Notes under the pieces: generated by a model | Database searches by the model: none | The model's input: the letters and a program-made list of their open reading frames with translations, nothing else | Told to the model about the DNA's origin: nothing | Assembly (NCBI GenBank): GCA_017607445.1 | Contig: JAEVHH010000001.1 | Span: 6,076,001 to 6,140,000 of the forward strand | Direction: 5' to 3' | DNA: 64,000 bases | From: Histoplasma ohiense | Lineage: Eukaryota > Ascomycota > Eurotiomycetes > Onygenales > Ajellomycetaceae | Shown here: positions 33,200-45,882 of the stretch, in pieces | Numbering within the stretch: position 1 is the first letter of the stretch | How the letters are laid out: each line of letters starts with the position of its first letter | Made by a program: the position numbers and the translations under genes

Positions 33200-33790
33200 A
33201 TGAGACCAGGACCAAATTTTTCCTCAGTTTCATTCTCAAATATCTTAGTTCTGATCTCATATAGTGTTTATCAAATCAGTCACTTTATATAATTTAGATT
33301 ATAATTCTAGTCTTAGATTATATTTTATTTATAAATTATCAGTTCTGATCTCATTTGATTCTATTTTATAAAATGAGATCAATCAGAACCATGATTTACT
33401 TTATATAGATTGACAGTGATAGATAGTGGCAGTGATAGATAGATTAGCAGCAGTAGATAAATTAGCAGTGATAGATAGATTAACAGTGATAAATAGATTA
33501 ACAGTGATAGATATATTAACAGTAGTAGATAGATTAACAGTAAAAGATAGATTAACAATAATAGATAGATTAACAGTAATAAATAAATTAACAGTAATAT
33601 ATAGATTAACAGCAGAGATAAATTGACAGTAATAGATAGATTAACAACAGTAGCTGATAGATAGACTAATAACACTAAATAGAGATAATATCTTCATCGA
33701 TCATATCATCAGATTGATATCTAGATATGTATTATATAATTATCAGAATGAGATCAAATTTCAGTCAAAATCATAATCAGTCTCAGATCA
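33200..33790 (+). repeat. Repeat family C, fragment c2
   Basis: Direct-orientation copy of the left part of c1, from CAAATATCTTAGTTCTG through the GATA minisatellite (33405-33670) to GATATCTAGATATGT. It is more CpG-depleted than c1. It ends where an A-family LTR begins at 33791. Confidence 0.7.
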
Positions 33791-33965
33791 TGTGACGGGT
33801 TAGCATATGTTAGTAGTTAACTTATGCAATCAACTCCCCTTCTACATCCATTCACCCTTCTCATCGCGATCCCGCTCCGCGCTCGCGTAGTTCTTAACAA
33901 TTCCTCTGAATAACTCTTAATGTTCTTCCACTCTGTGCTCCACTGTGGTGCACACATCCTTACAA
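33791..33965 (+). mobile_element. Truncated A-family LTR
   Basis: Starts TGTGACGGGTTAGCATATG, the A-LTR 5' end, and can be followed through CTCCGCGCTCGCGTAG and CCACTCTGTGCTCCACTGTGG, after which similarity is lost. No internal element sequence follows, so it is a broken solo LTR. Confidence 0.65.
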
Positions 33966-34049
33966 CTACTCACGAACATAGAGCCTGATAGAGGTACATT
34001 TGAAATTTTTGCATTTATCACTTATTTTTCACATAATTTTAACTCAACA

Positions 34050-34946
34050 ACGAGCAAAACCGTGAATGAGCTCAATTCTTTGAATTAGACAATGTGAGTA
34101 CCCTCAATCAATGCCTGCTGCCTTCATCAATAACTGCTGCAAATTTGAAAAGATTTGATGAAGTTTTGAGAGAGATATTTGATGAATAGCTGTAACGGGC
34201 GTACTTTGATTAACGATTTAGCACTATCCTAATACAGATTACGAATTGATTAAGGAAAGAAAGAGAAAAGAGATCAGAAGGAAAGGTCGTACGAAGGGGG
34301 TTCTTATAGAAGGGAGATCGGGGCGGAAGAATATCAGAAGCCGCTCCACAGTGGAGCGCGGAGCGGAAGAACGTTAAGGGCTACGCGGAAGAATCGTTAG
34401 AGACTACGCGAGCGCGGAGCACGGAGCGGAAGAACATCGAGGGTTACGCGGGGTCACAATGACAAGGAACGAGTGGGTGCAGGAGGGGAGTTGGTTGCGT
34501 AAGTTAATTACTAACGGGTGCTAACCCGTCACAATAGCGTTTTGACATCTGCTTGGATAGATTCTCAACATTTCATTAAATTACTCCTTCAATACTGAAT
34601 CAAATCAGCTCAGATTTTGATCAGAGATAGTATCAAAATCCTATTCAATTTGATCTGCAGTTGTTTGAGTTATTCTTGATTCTGTGTTTGAGAAAACTCT
34701 GATCAATTTTCATGTTCCAATACATCCATGCTGTTGGGGGGTTTGGATTGGTTCGTCCCCTCTACTACCAGCATGGCGCTGGTGTGAGAGAGCTCTTTTG
34801 CCCCAGTGGCCTAACACATGCCAAGTCCCCCCTGAGTACCACCCAGTTACACGTGCCTGCCAAGTAACAAAAAGATACCTCGGCACAATTGACTAGTGCA
34901 CACCCCATCAATTCAAATCCATCAAATCCTTTGAATAAGTTGAATC
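34050..34946 (-). repeat. Repeat family C, copy c3 (left part; continues at 61431)
   Basis: Reverse complement of about 30075-30610 of c1, including the core CAAAAAGATACCTCGGCACA (about 34867). It is interrupted first by the solo LTR at 34191-34533 and then at 34946 by element A1. The rest of the copy resumes at 61431. Confidence 0.7.
34191..34533 (-). mobile_element. Solo A-family LTR, 343 bp, TSD ATAGC
   Basis: Reverse-orientation LTR beginning TGTAACGGGCGTACTTTG and ending CTAACCCGTCACA. It is flanked on both sides by ATAGC (34186-34190 and 34534-34538), a perfect 5-bp target duplication. It sits inside repeat c3 and is rich in CpG, so it is a young solo LTR left by LTR-LTR recombination. 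It is 127 bp shorter than the A2 LTR, equal to two internal tandem units. Confidence 0.9.
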
Positions 34947-35544
34947 TGTGACGGGTTAGCACCCGTTAGTAATTAACTTACGCAACCAACTCCCCTCCTG
35001 CACCCGCTTGTTCCTGGCCGTTGTGACCTCGCGTAACCCTCGATGTTCTTCCACTCCATGCTCCACACTTGTGTAGTTTCTAACAATTCTTCCATATAGC
35101 TCTTAATGTTCTTCCACTTCATGCTCCACACTTATATAGTCTCTAACAATTCTTCTGCATAGCTTCTAATGTTCTTCCACTTCATACTTCACACTTATAT
35201 AGTCTCTAACAATTCTTCTGTGTAGTTTCTAACATTCTTTTACTTTATATTCTGTACTTGTGTAGTCTCTAACAATTCTTCTATATAGCTCTCAATGATT
35301 CTCTCACTTTATATTTCACACTTGTGTAGTTTCTAATGATTCTTATATATATTCTCTTAATGTTCTTTCACTTCATATTTCACTGTGAAGTGGCTTCTGA
35401 TATTCTTTCATTCTGAACTTTTTTTTATAAGAATTTTCTTTGTATAATCTTTTCTTCTGATTTCTTTTCTCTTTCTTTTCTTAATCAATTCATAATCTGT
35501 AATTAGAATAGTATCAAATTGTTAATTGAAGTACATTCATTACA
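34947..35544 (+). repeat. 5' LTR of A1 (598 bp)
   Basis: Starts TGTGACGGGTTAG and ends CATTCATTACA. The first 100 bases keep many CpGs (ACGGG, CACCCG, ACGCAACC, CTCGCG). The remainder, made of about five tandem units of about 64 bp, is CpG-depleted. Confidence 0.9.
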
Positions 35545-38500
35545 TTACAAATTGATTCTTCTGTGTTTAAAATCTGAGTGTTTTGTTATTAATTCTTACA
35601 CTCAAGTATGTTGTTATCAGTTCTTACATCTGAGTGTGTTGTTACCAGTTTTTACATCTGAGTGTGTTGTTTACAGACTCAAGTATCTAGTTGTTACAAA
35701 AGATTTCTCATGAGTCTGAGTGCTTCTATTATTAGTTATATAGACTGTTATGTCTAAACATCTGAGATACAATCAACTGTGTTCTACAAGATCTGAGTGT
35801 CTACAAATTGTAACACTGTGAATAGTGTTCATGAAGAAGCTTGATTAAGCTTAGTACTGCAACACTGTGAATAGTGTCTGTGAAAAAACTGAGTGTCTAC
35901 AAGTATTTCTTTGTTTTTTTATTATTATTATTACATGTTTTTAAATATTGAAATGAATTATGAACAATTCTATGAACATTCATCACATTCAAACACAGTG
36001 AATGATAACTTAGATCTACAAAGCATTCTTCAGCAGCAGATGCTATAGATAACTGAATTGCAATAATGATTTACTGAGATGAACACTTCTGTATTTACTG
36101 TTTCTTCTACATTCATGTCTCATGAAAAGCTCTCAAGAGAGAAGTTTTCAATTCTCAATAAATACAAGAGAGATCTAGCACTCTATCTCATGTGAAAGTC
36201 AAAAATGAATATCAAATTGAACATTGATGAATGAACAATAGACTCACTATTCAATCAAGTGTGGTATATTTATAGCAGATTGAATGATGATGTGTTAGCA
36301 AAGTTTCAATTCTGAATGAGTTATTGTCAGAATCATCAGTGTATATCAGAGCTAATCTTCTGACAACTCAACTCTCTCTTTCTCAATTCTACACTTCAAG
36401 TCAAGATATTAGACTGATTTAATCAGATTTGTCAGATGAATATTGTGTTGATAACTTATCTTTCTGAATTCAATCACAAACTTCTAGAAGCAGATGAATA
36501 AGACTGAGATGATGCTATCAAAATCAACATACTGTTCAAAAATTTGAACTTTCAGTTGTATAACTAAAGTATAGAATATCTGAAGCTTTCAATATACAGT
36601 GAATTCTATACTGATCTTTGTCTGTTGAATAATGATTTATCTCAGTTCTGTGTACTTCAAAATTGTAGAGAATTCTGTTGAATAAATGTATATACTTCAA
36701 ACCACTCTGCAGCATTCTTCATCTCTGAATCAGAATCAATGAACTGAGTCTCACATGTGAATACAAGCTATCTGAGAATCTTTAATGTCTCAGAGAAGAA
36801 TATCATCAACTGAATCATCAGAGAAGTCTGCATACACTGTGATAAATCAGAGCACTTTGCAAATCAATGTCTGAATGTGATTGCTTCAAGCAAATCCCTC
36901 ATATGTGTGAATGCTGTGTTGCTTGCAGATAAGCAAGAACAGAGAAAAGATGAGCTTTTACTCTAAAATATGAATAAGAGCTCAAGAAGCAAAAAGCTAG
37001 CTGAAGATTTGAGTAGAAAATACAAGCAGATGCAATCATAATCTCTGTCATTATAAATAGCTTAGTTAATGTACAAGCAATGATAGACAGTGATTTTCTT
37101 CACTACACTCTTATAGACACTCAGCTGATTGAGAAGTATAAGCTTCAGTGTATCTTCTTTCTCAAACTGTGTAAGCTCAGTGAATTTGACAGCCTCAGAG
37201 AATCTATCTTCTACAATATAATAAGATTTAATATTGATGTAGAAGAATACAAGAAAAAGAATGTATATGTATATGAAATACAAAATCTTGAGTACAATCT
37301 AATACTTGATCTATCATAACTCACAGAATTTGAAATCTTGTTGAATGCACACAACTACTGTCTTATTTTCTCAGAAGACAACTGTGTTTATGAAAAGAAT
37401 GTTGATAGAACTACTGATCTCATTCAGATATCAGTGAAAATGTACAAACTACTAATCTATCAAATATATGAGAAGAAGAATGTTCAAGTGTTCACTGCTA
37501 GCATAATGAATATCAAAAAAATGTTAGAAAAGTTAGAACTCAAAAATTTCAAGAAACTATATAAGAAATTATCTGAATTGTATGAAAACTTTGCAGATAT
37601 GTTTGATGAGAAAGAAGCTGAAAAGCTTCCCTCTTACTGAGAATCTGATATAAATCATATAATTGAGCTCATCAAAAAAGACAGTAAGAATCCACAACTG
37701 CTCTGAAATTCTCTCTACAGTATATCACATAATAAGCTTTTTGTTCTATAAAAAATGCTCAATGAATTACTAGACAAAGACTTTATTCATATTAACAACT
37801 CATCTGCTGCAGTATCTGTACTGTTTGTAAAGAAATCAGAAAAAGACTTATGATTCTGTGTTGACTATTGAGAACTCAATAAAATTACATGAAAGAACTG
37901 ATATCTTCTCTCACTCATCAATGAAATACTTGAATGAATAGAAAAAATAAAATGATTTATGAAATTTGACATCTCTGCAGCCTTCTACAAGATAAGAATT
38001 AATGAAGATGATGAATGATTAACTGTCTTTCATACATATTATGAATTATATGAATGAACAGTGACTCTCTTTGAATTAGTGAATGCTCTGAGTACATTTC
38101 AGAAATACATTAACTGAGCTCTATGAGATCTGCTTGATGAGATCATCTCAGTATATATAAATGATATCTTGATCTTCACTGATGAATCATTCACTGAGTA
38201 TTGTAAACATATATAACAAGTGCTTGATCATCTATGAAAAGCTGAACTGCAAGTGAATATTGACAAATGCAACTTTGAGATCAAATCTACAATCTACTTA
38301 GAATTCATCATTGAAGCTGAAAAAGATATATGTATGAATTCTAAGAAAATGAAAGCAATTCTCAACTGAGAGATATCAGTCTTGATAAAAGAGATTAGAA
38401 ACTTTCTAGAATTCATCAACTTCTACTGAAGATTCATCAAAGACTTTTCTGATATTGTATAATCACTGACAGATCTGATCTGAAAAGACACTGTATTTCA

Positions 38501-39928
38501 ATGAACTGATGAAATGGATACAGCATTCAAAAAGCTGAAGTGTATGTTCACAAACACCTCAATACTGCAATCATTCAATTCAGATAAACATACAATTCTC
38601 AAAACAGACATCTTGAATTATGTAGTAGATGAGACATTAATGCAATACAATAATGAAGATGTTCTACAATTTTGTGTCTTCATTTCAAAAAAAATGTCAC
38701 TCACTGAATGCAACTATGAGATTTATGACAAGAAGTTTCTAGCAATCATACAATGTCTTGAGAAATAAGAGTCTGAACTTATGAGTGTTGAGAAGTTTGA
38801 GATTGTTATTGATTATAAGAACTTAGAATACTTCACAATCACTTATAAGCTTATCAAAAGACATATATATTGATTATTATTTCTTAGCTGTTTTTTGTTC
38901 ACAATTTGTTACTGATCTAAAGTAGAGAACACTTTTGCAGATGCTCTGTCTCACTGAGAACAAGATATATCATCTGATAACTTAGATGACAGATGAAAAC
39001 ACTGAGAGCATCAGTTAATCAACTTCATAATCATAGAAAGTTCTATATAATCAGATAAACTCTGCATATATATCAATCAGTTCTGAGCTCAAGAACTCTC
39101 ACTTGAAGAACAATTGTAAGAGATAGTTGTAGATATAATTATGGGAGTAGTGTGAAGTACACACGTAGGATGTTAAGAAGGTAGCAATCTCTATTATTCA
39201 AAGCTAATCACTGATCTCCTAATATCTACAGATATCAGTGAGCATTATATAGGCGACCACCATGCGCTACAGCTGTCTATAGTGCTGTGTGCTATGTCCC
39301 TTCTCATTAATTCTGATGTGTTCTGTGTTCTTCTATCACCACATAGCTATTTCCTAATATAGATATCTCTGTTGCACCTATTACAATTATCTCCCTTCTT
39401 CAAAGGCCTGATCTTCAGAGCTTCTTAATGTGATGTGTGAAGTTCATAATATGTACTGTGTGGTTGATATTGTATGAAATTCGCAGAATCAGGCTGGATT
39501 AATTGTCAGGGTTAATTTCAAAGTGTTGCTGTTTCAGAAGAATGTTTTTCCATCTCTGATGTCAATGCAGTTCAATCATGATTTAGGCACAACTTCTGAA
39601 CTTCTTTTCTTTGACTTTTACACCAAAAAGTCATACCCTAACAAAATCATCACCACCATCACCATCAATGATTTTTTATTTAAAAAGAATACATCAATTT
39701 ATCAAACAAAGTACACTGTATCTTTCTATGTGATTTTTATTGCAAAATTCAAAGTTTTGATTGCATGATTGCATTTTTCATTTTGAGTTGAGTTTTGTGT
39801 TGTTGCAATTCCTTTGATCATCATTGCAATATTGGTTCCAATCTCCAACATCTGTCTTTCTTTCTTGTTGTTTTTGCTTTTCCTCCTTCTTTGAATAAGA
39901 TCTTGATACTAATTAAAGTTATGATAGA

Positions 39929-41070
39929 ATGTCAGAACCAGCTGTTTCTGTTGCTGATTCAAAGTCTATGAAGAGTGATATGCTGTCTGCCATCAAGAGC
40001 ATTTGCTTGGATTGTCTGGAGAGGTTGCAGAACCCTTCAGTATATCCTTGCTTTGTGAATGATGGATGGATATGCTGTCATATCTGCTATATATCAAATA
40101 GGAGTTGTGCTGCTGTAAGTTTTTTTAAACTGAGGTTGTTATGAGTGCTAACAGATTATAGATGTCTGAGTGCTTTCATGAAATCAGTCAATCTTTGATT
40201 GATGAATTTCACAAGATGCTGCTCTCTGATGAAGTTCTGAATGAGAGATTTGCCATGTATCAAACTGTCATTGCAAGATTTGTACTTGATATGCAGATCT
40301 ACAAGAACACAGATGAGATTCTAGAATTCTATATAAACTCTGATGATCTGTTGTCACAGCAGAGTGTGGTATTCAATCATAGCAGCATTTCAGAAAGCAC
40401 ATTTTCATATTCTGCTATTACATCAGTGTCATCCTCACTGAGTCAAGATCTTGATATGTTATTTGAGTTGACTGATAATGTAGACAAAGATGAGGAAGTG
40501 GATGGTTTCATTGAAGTGTTAGAAAGAAACACAGCAGTATATTGCTGTCATTGTATTCAACATTTGACAACATCCCTCCATCATCATTGTGAGTCTGCTG
40601 AGAATCAATGCAAAAAATGCAAGCACTGCTCAGTGATGAAGCACACCTGCATTTCAGTAAGTTATTATTCAAAACAGATGTTTTTACAGTATATAATATT
40701 AACTTTCTATTAGATGTCAGTGGATGTCATTGAATTGACTCAGATGATTATCAACACTGCTGAGGATTTAATTGTCACTGATGCAGATACTTCAAATGTT
40801 AATGTTTTGCAGAGCACTGTGACTGCAGTGGTTAGATTCTTTGCTGTGAAGATTTGAGAGATTCAACAAGACAGTTCTTCTGAGGCTTCAGCTGAAACAG
40901 TGATTGATGAGATCTCAGTGATTACATTGCTGATTGCAGCTCTCAAGTCATTGTTGAAACATCATGCTTCATCAGTTGAGGAAATCCAGAATAATAAGCA
41001 GATTTGTCTTGGTGACAATTTCTTGAATGACACTGGCCAAGCTGAGGCAGATCTGTTTTTTAATCTCTGA
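39929..41070 (+). pseudogene. Antisense three-exon cysteine-rich accessory gene of element B (copy in B1)
   Basis: Encoded opposite to gag-pol, between the pol stop (41114) and the 3' LTR. Exons 39929-40114, 40162-40656 and 40714-41070 total 346 codons. Both introns (47 and 57 nt) are phase 0, with GTAAGT donors and TAG acceptors, and intron 1 has a CTAAC branch site. Exon 1: MSEPAVSVADSKSMKSDMLS, ending in a CHIC/Cys segment. Exon 2: MSECFHEISQSLIDEFHKML, an acidic/Ser-rich middle, then a Cys/His cluster (YCCHCIQHL, HHHCESAENQCKKCKHC, KHTCIS) that may bind zinc. Exon 3: DVIELTQMIINTAEDLIVTD and a helical C-terminal half. The frame is open apart from one TGA in exon 3 (after FFAVKI), where the ancestral codon was probably CGA. 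Function is unknown; the Cys pattern recalls fungal CxxC-type DNA-binding-like proteins, but this is a guess. Confidence 0.7.
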
Positions 41071-41113
41071 GTGGAATAAATATATTCAGCAATCATTGTT
41101 GTCTTCTTCATTT

Positions 41114-44100
41114 TCATTTACTGACTGACTTCTGATAGATTTTATTAAACTGTTTCAAGTACTTCTGACTGTTCATCAAGTTTTCCTTGGATTCCCAAGA
41201 ATTATCTGCATCTGTACAATCTTTCCATTTGACAAGATATTGTGTTTGACTGTGGTACTGATGCTTGTCTAATATAGCTTCAACTTTTCATTCCTCTTGC
41301 ATGTCTATAATTATCAATTCTGCTTGCAGGATTTGTCTGTCGCGTGTGTGATAAGATTTGAGAAGGGAAACATGGAATATGAAATGAATTTCTTTATATT
41401 GCAGCATGAGTTTCAGTTTGTACATCTGTGTACTGCAGATATCAATTATTTGAAAGAGACTCAAAAATCAATGATCTAGTTTGGGTGAGAATCACAAGGT
41501 GGATATATTTTTTGCACACAGCATTACCCAGTCCCCTATCTTAAAGCTTTTTGATATATGATACTGATTGTAATACTTTTTCTCAGCTGCTTTGACAGCT
41601 TCCAGACATTCTCAGATTTTGTTCTTCACTTGCTTCATCCATTCCACTTGTTCCATTGCTGATTTTGATGCACCCATGCTTGGGGGCTCCACATCTATGC
41701 AAAGTTCAGTTGATCAGCCAATCATTGCTTCAGATGGTGTCATTTTTATCAATGCATGAAAGATGTTGTTATATGCCCATTGTGTCAGAGGAATCCATTC
41801 TATCCAATTATCTTGCTGATAGCTGCAATATGTGTGAAGATAATGTTCAATCACCTGATTCAATCATTCTGTCTGGCCGTCGGTTTGCGGGTGGAATGCC
41901 ATCGATAATTTTCATCAAACATGAAGCAGATAACACAATGTTGATCAAAACTTGCTATTTATTAATGAATCTCAGTTGTTAATAATGTTTGCAGGTAGGT
42001 CAAAGTTCTTCACAATTCTTCATACAATAATGTCTGTGAGTTCTTCTGCATCTAGCTCTGAAGATGTGGGCACAATTATGACTCATTTGATGAATAAATC
42101 AACAAATACAATAATAGCATTATAGGTTTGACTTTCCTTTTTATTATCTGACAGGCCTTCAATAAAGTCCATGCTAATTGTATGCCATTTCTTATCTGGC
42201 ACTGAATGTGATTGTAGCAACCCATACAGCTTGTGCTGTGGTATCTTGACACATTGGCAAACATCACAAGTTCTCACATATTCTGCAATCTCATCACTCA
42301 TATCATGCCACAAGTACTTGCATTTGATCACTTCAATGATTTTGTCACATCCAAAATGGCCATCTTGAGGATCATCATGGTTCATTTTCATTATTTCATG
42401 CCTTACAGCTTTGTCTTGTGATATATAGACTTTATCATCTTTTCTGAGCAGATCATCTTTATCTACTGTTCAGATTGAATGATTATCTACACTAGCATCA
42501 TTCATCTCTAGTCTTCTGTGAAGTTCAGATGTGTCAGTGTCTCTATTCTGAATCTGCAGTAAGAGTTTGATGATAGATTCAGCTATCTCTTCATGATAGA
42601 CTGTCTCAGATTCAAATACCTTGACAGCTAGAATTCATGACATCAGAGTTTCTAGATTTAACTCTGTAATGTCTGCAATCTCATTCTCATCCACAGATGC
42701 ATTCTTTATTCTGCAGAGATTGTTGTCATTGATGACTATAAATCTCTTCACCCAACAATTTTCATTAGCTTGCAGATCTTTTCACATCATCTTGACACAT
42801 TGATCTAACTTTGTGTTTTCTTTTGTCTTTAGTGACTTAAAGATCTTCTTACACAGCTTCTCTTGCAGAATAGAGAGCTCTGTCAAGAGAGCTGTATATT
42901 TTACAAAATCTGAACAACAACTTGATGCATCTGTGGGATTATTTTTCCCAGAATGATGCTCTATTTCAAAATTGAATGCTGAGAGCATTTCCATCCAGCA
43001 AATCTGACACCCATTTAGCTGCTTCATCATCATGAAGCATTGAAGGTTAGCATGGTCAGATAAAACAGTTATTGGATGTCTGCTATCATATAAGTAGTGG
43101 CATCATTGTCTGAAAGCTTCTACAATCAGCAACATTTCTAGATCATATGTTTGATAATGTCTTTCTGTTTCTGTGAGCTTTCTAGACCAAAACACAATCA
43201 GATGTCAGTGATCATCATCCATTAATTGTGATATTACTGCAGTGATTGCAACATCAGATCCATTCATTTCTATATGAAGTTTTCACTGCAGATCAAAGTG
43301 GATCAACAATGATGCTTTTGTAAAGCATTCTTTTAACTGCAAAATTGCATACTTGCAGTTATTGTCTAACTGGACAGGTGCATTATTCTTCCCTCTTTTC
43401 ATTTCATAATCTTTTAACAATTCAGTCAGAGGTGCTGTTATTATCAAAAACTTGTATATGAATCAACAATAGAAATTGATGAATTCTAGAAATATTTGCA
43501 ATTTGTTTATAGTTCACAGTTCTGATCAATCTAGAATTGTGTTGACACAGCATTTCTCAACAGTAATGCTCTGCATGATAATCACAAAACCCAAAAATCC
43601 AATTTCTGTTGCATGGAATGTACACTTACTAAGTTTGGCATATAGTCTCCATTGCCTTAACCATTCCAGCACATTCTTAACATGGACGACATGTTCATCA
43701 AGTGTGTTTGAATAGATTACAATATTGTCAAGATAAGCCACACAATATACATCTAAAAGATCACTGAGGGCTTTGTTGATATAAGATTGAAAGATCACAG
43801 AAGCATTGATTAGCTCAAAAAATAAGACTAGATATTCAAAGTGTCCATATTGTGTTTGAAATGCTGTTTTTCATTCATCCCCCACTTGTATGCAAATTCT
43901 ATGATACACATCTCTAAGGTCCAGTTGCATATATATTTTGACACCTGCTAATCTATCAAGTATTTCACTTATCAAGAGCAGTGGATATCGATTCTTGACT
44001 GTTATTTCATTCAATCCTTGATAATCCACACAAAGATGCAGGGTTTCATCTTTCTTTGGTGTGAATAACACTGACATGCCAGCTGAGCTCTTGAATGAAC

Positions 44101-44420
44101 ATATCCAATTCTTCTCTAACACCTTTTCAATATATTCTTGAAGGACAGAGAGTTCTTGAGGCAATAAGTTATATATCAGTCAGTATGAGGGTTCCTTGCC
44201 AGGTTTGAGCTCTATGGCATGATCATGAGATGCATGTTCCACATCAGATATGTCTTCTTGAAATACATCAAGATAATCTTTATAATCATCTGAGATATTT
44301 GACTCAGTTGCTGCACTCACAGCTCATAATGATAAAGCAGTGAATATAATATTGTCATCATCAATTAGTGTTGTGAATTCTTTAGCAGTATCCAGGTGTA
44401 TGTGGTTAATATTCAACACT
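41114..44420 (-). pseudogene. pol of B1: protease/RT/RNase H/integrase/chromodomain
   Basis: Reverse transcriptase segment at 44164-43520: LSVLQEYIEKVLEKNWI, LHLCVDYQGLNEITVKNRYP, KIYMQLDLRDVYHRI, and the catalytic box region VAYLDNIVIYSNT, in which the second Asp of YxDD is Asn. RNase H-like segment at about 43300-42780 (FEIEHHSGKNNPTDASS). Integrase zinc-domain segment at 42391-42083 (HDDPQDGHFGCDKIIEVIKC, VRTCDVCQ) and catalytic core to about 41700. The chromodomain at about 41320-41114 reads KVEAILDKHQYHSQTQYLVK followed by WKDCTDADNSWE. It is broken by several TGA codons. Confidence 0.8.
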
Positions 44421-44439
44421 TTTCTATAGATTCAGCATC

Positions 44440-45882
44440 TTTGCACTCAGTCAATATCAGAGTTCACAGCTTTCAATCACAGCATGCCCAAAATTATGTC
44501 ATATCTGCTAATGTCAGCCTCTTTGAAATGGTGGAATCTTTCTCAGAGGATGTGTTCATCATCAATAATCTTCATTGCAGCTCTTCATTGTTCATATGAT
44601 TTAATCTTATGATTATCAACTGCTTCCACTACTTTTGATTTATCTTCTGTCTTTGAGAAATATTTTGATGCCCAGATGTGGGACACAAAGTTCACATTCA
44701 TATCAGAATTCACTAGTGTCCACATCATCAACCATCCCACTTCTGTCAGCATCCATGTATTCATTGTCAATAATTGTTTATCTCACAGCCTAGTTGTTCA
44801 TATTCTCAATGCAGCAGCTGCTTCTACAATTGAGATTGTTGATTTTTTGCTTGTTGAACTTGATTGCACTTTTCAGAGTGTAATATTCAACAATCATTTG
44901 CAACATGACCCTTCTTATGACAGTGAGAACACTTCTTCATTCAGTTATATTTATCTTTCTTGATTTGTTCAGTTGAATCTGTTTGTTTCTCTTGTTTTCT
45001 CTTGTTCCAATGATTGCTAGATTTATCAGAATGATGCTGATTCTCTATGAATATCACAGATCTTTCTTTGTGAATAGCATGCTGTCACTCTGATATATTT
45101 TTCTTGAGAGTCTGTAGAGTTCAAAGCAACTCTTTGTAGTTCTGAGGCTCTTGATTTCAACAGTCAAGTTCTGTGCATAATATCTTCAATGTCTTACTAC
45201 ACAAGTTATCCATTCTTTGTTCTTCACTATATGAGGGTAAGTAGTATTCTCAGTCTTTGAGATATTTAGAGAAATCATGTATTGATTGTCATTCTTATTG
45301 CTTTGCATTTTGAAACTTTTGACTCATCAATCAGTGCTGATTCTGTGGATTGTTAATTTGCATTTCTAGATGTGATAACATATCATCAAAAGTCAACAGT
45401 GTTGCTCCTCCACATCTCTCATACAATGATACAAAATTCAACCACTTCTGCTTAATGTGAATGTTAAAGTAGAGTTTAGCATCATTTATCTTGTGTTCTT
45501 TCTTTCAATAATACTGATGATGGTGTGTAAAGAGAGTCAATATGCAATCTTTATAATTCTTGAATTCTAACATATTTTTTCCTTAATAATAGTTCTTAAT
45601 CTTCAACCTTGATGATGTTTCATTATCATCATCTGTATTGTTTGCAGATCGATTTTGTGGTGGTCCTGTGATGGTATCCTGAATTAATTGAGATTTGATG
45701 AGAGTATCTCCATGAATCTGTGCTTTCAACTCATTGAGCCACTGTTGTGCATGCAGAATAGTTAATTGCTGCTCTCATTCATGAATTTGATTGTTCAACT
45801 GTTGCAAACACACATTGTGATCATTGGAGGCAGTAGAGGATTCAGATTGATTTTCAAGGGATCTTGTGTGTGTTGAGATCAT
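44440..45882 (-). pseudogene. gag of B1
   Basis: Starts MISTHTRSLENQSESSTASN, followed by a Gln/Leu-rich coiled-coil-like segment (VCLQQLNNQIHE, QQLTILHAQQWLNEL). A capsid-like region follows, and a single zinc knuckle C-x2-C-x4-H-x4-C lies near 44890-44940. It is interrupted by TGA codons, the first soon after NNQIHE. Confidence 0.65.

Noticed and set aside
42171..42421. Plus-strand frames opposite B1 integrase, considered as further antisense genes
   Set aside because: Unlike the accessory gene at 39929-41070, they are short, lie within pol and mirror integrase codons.
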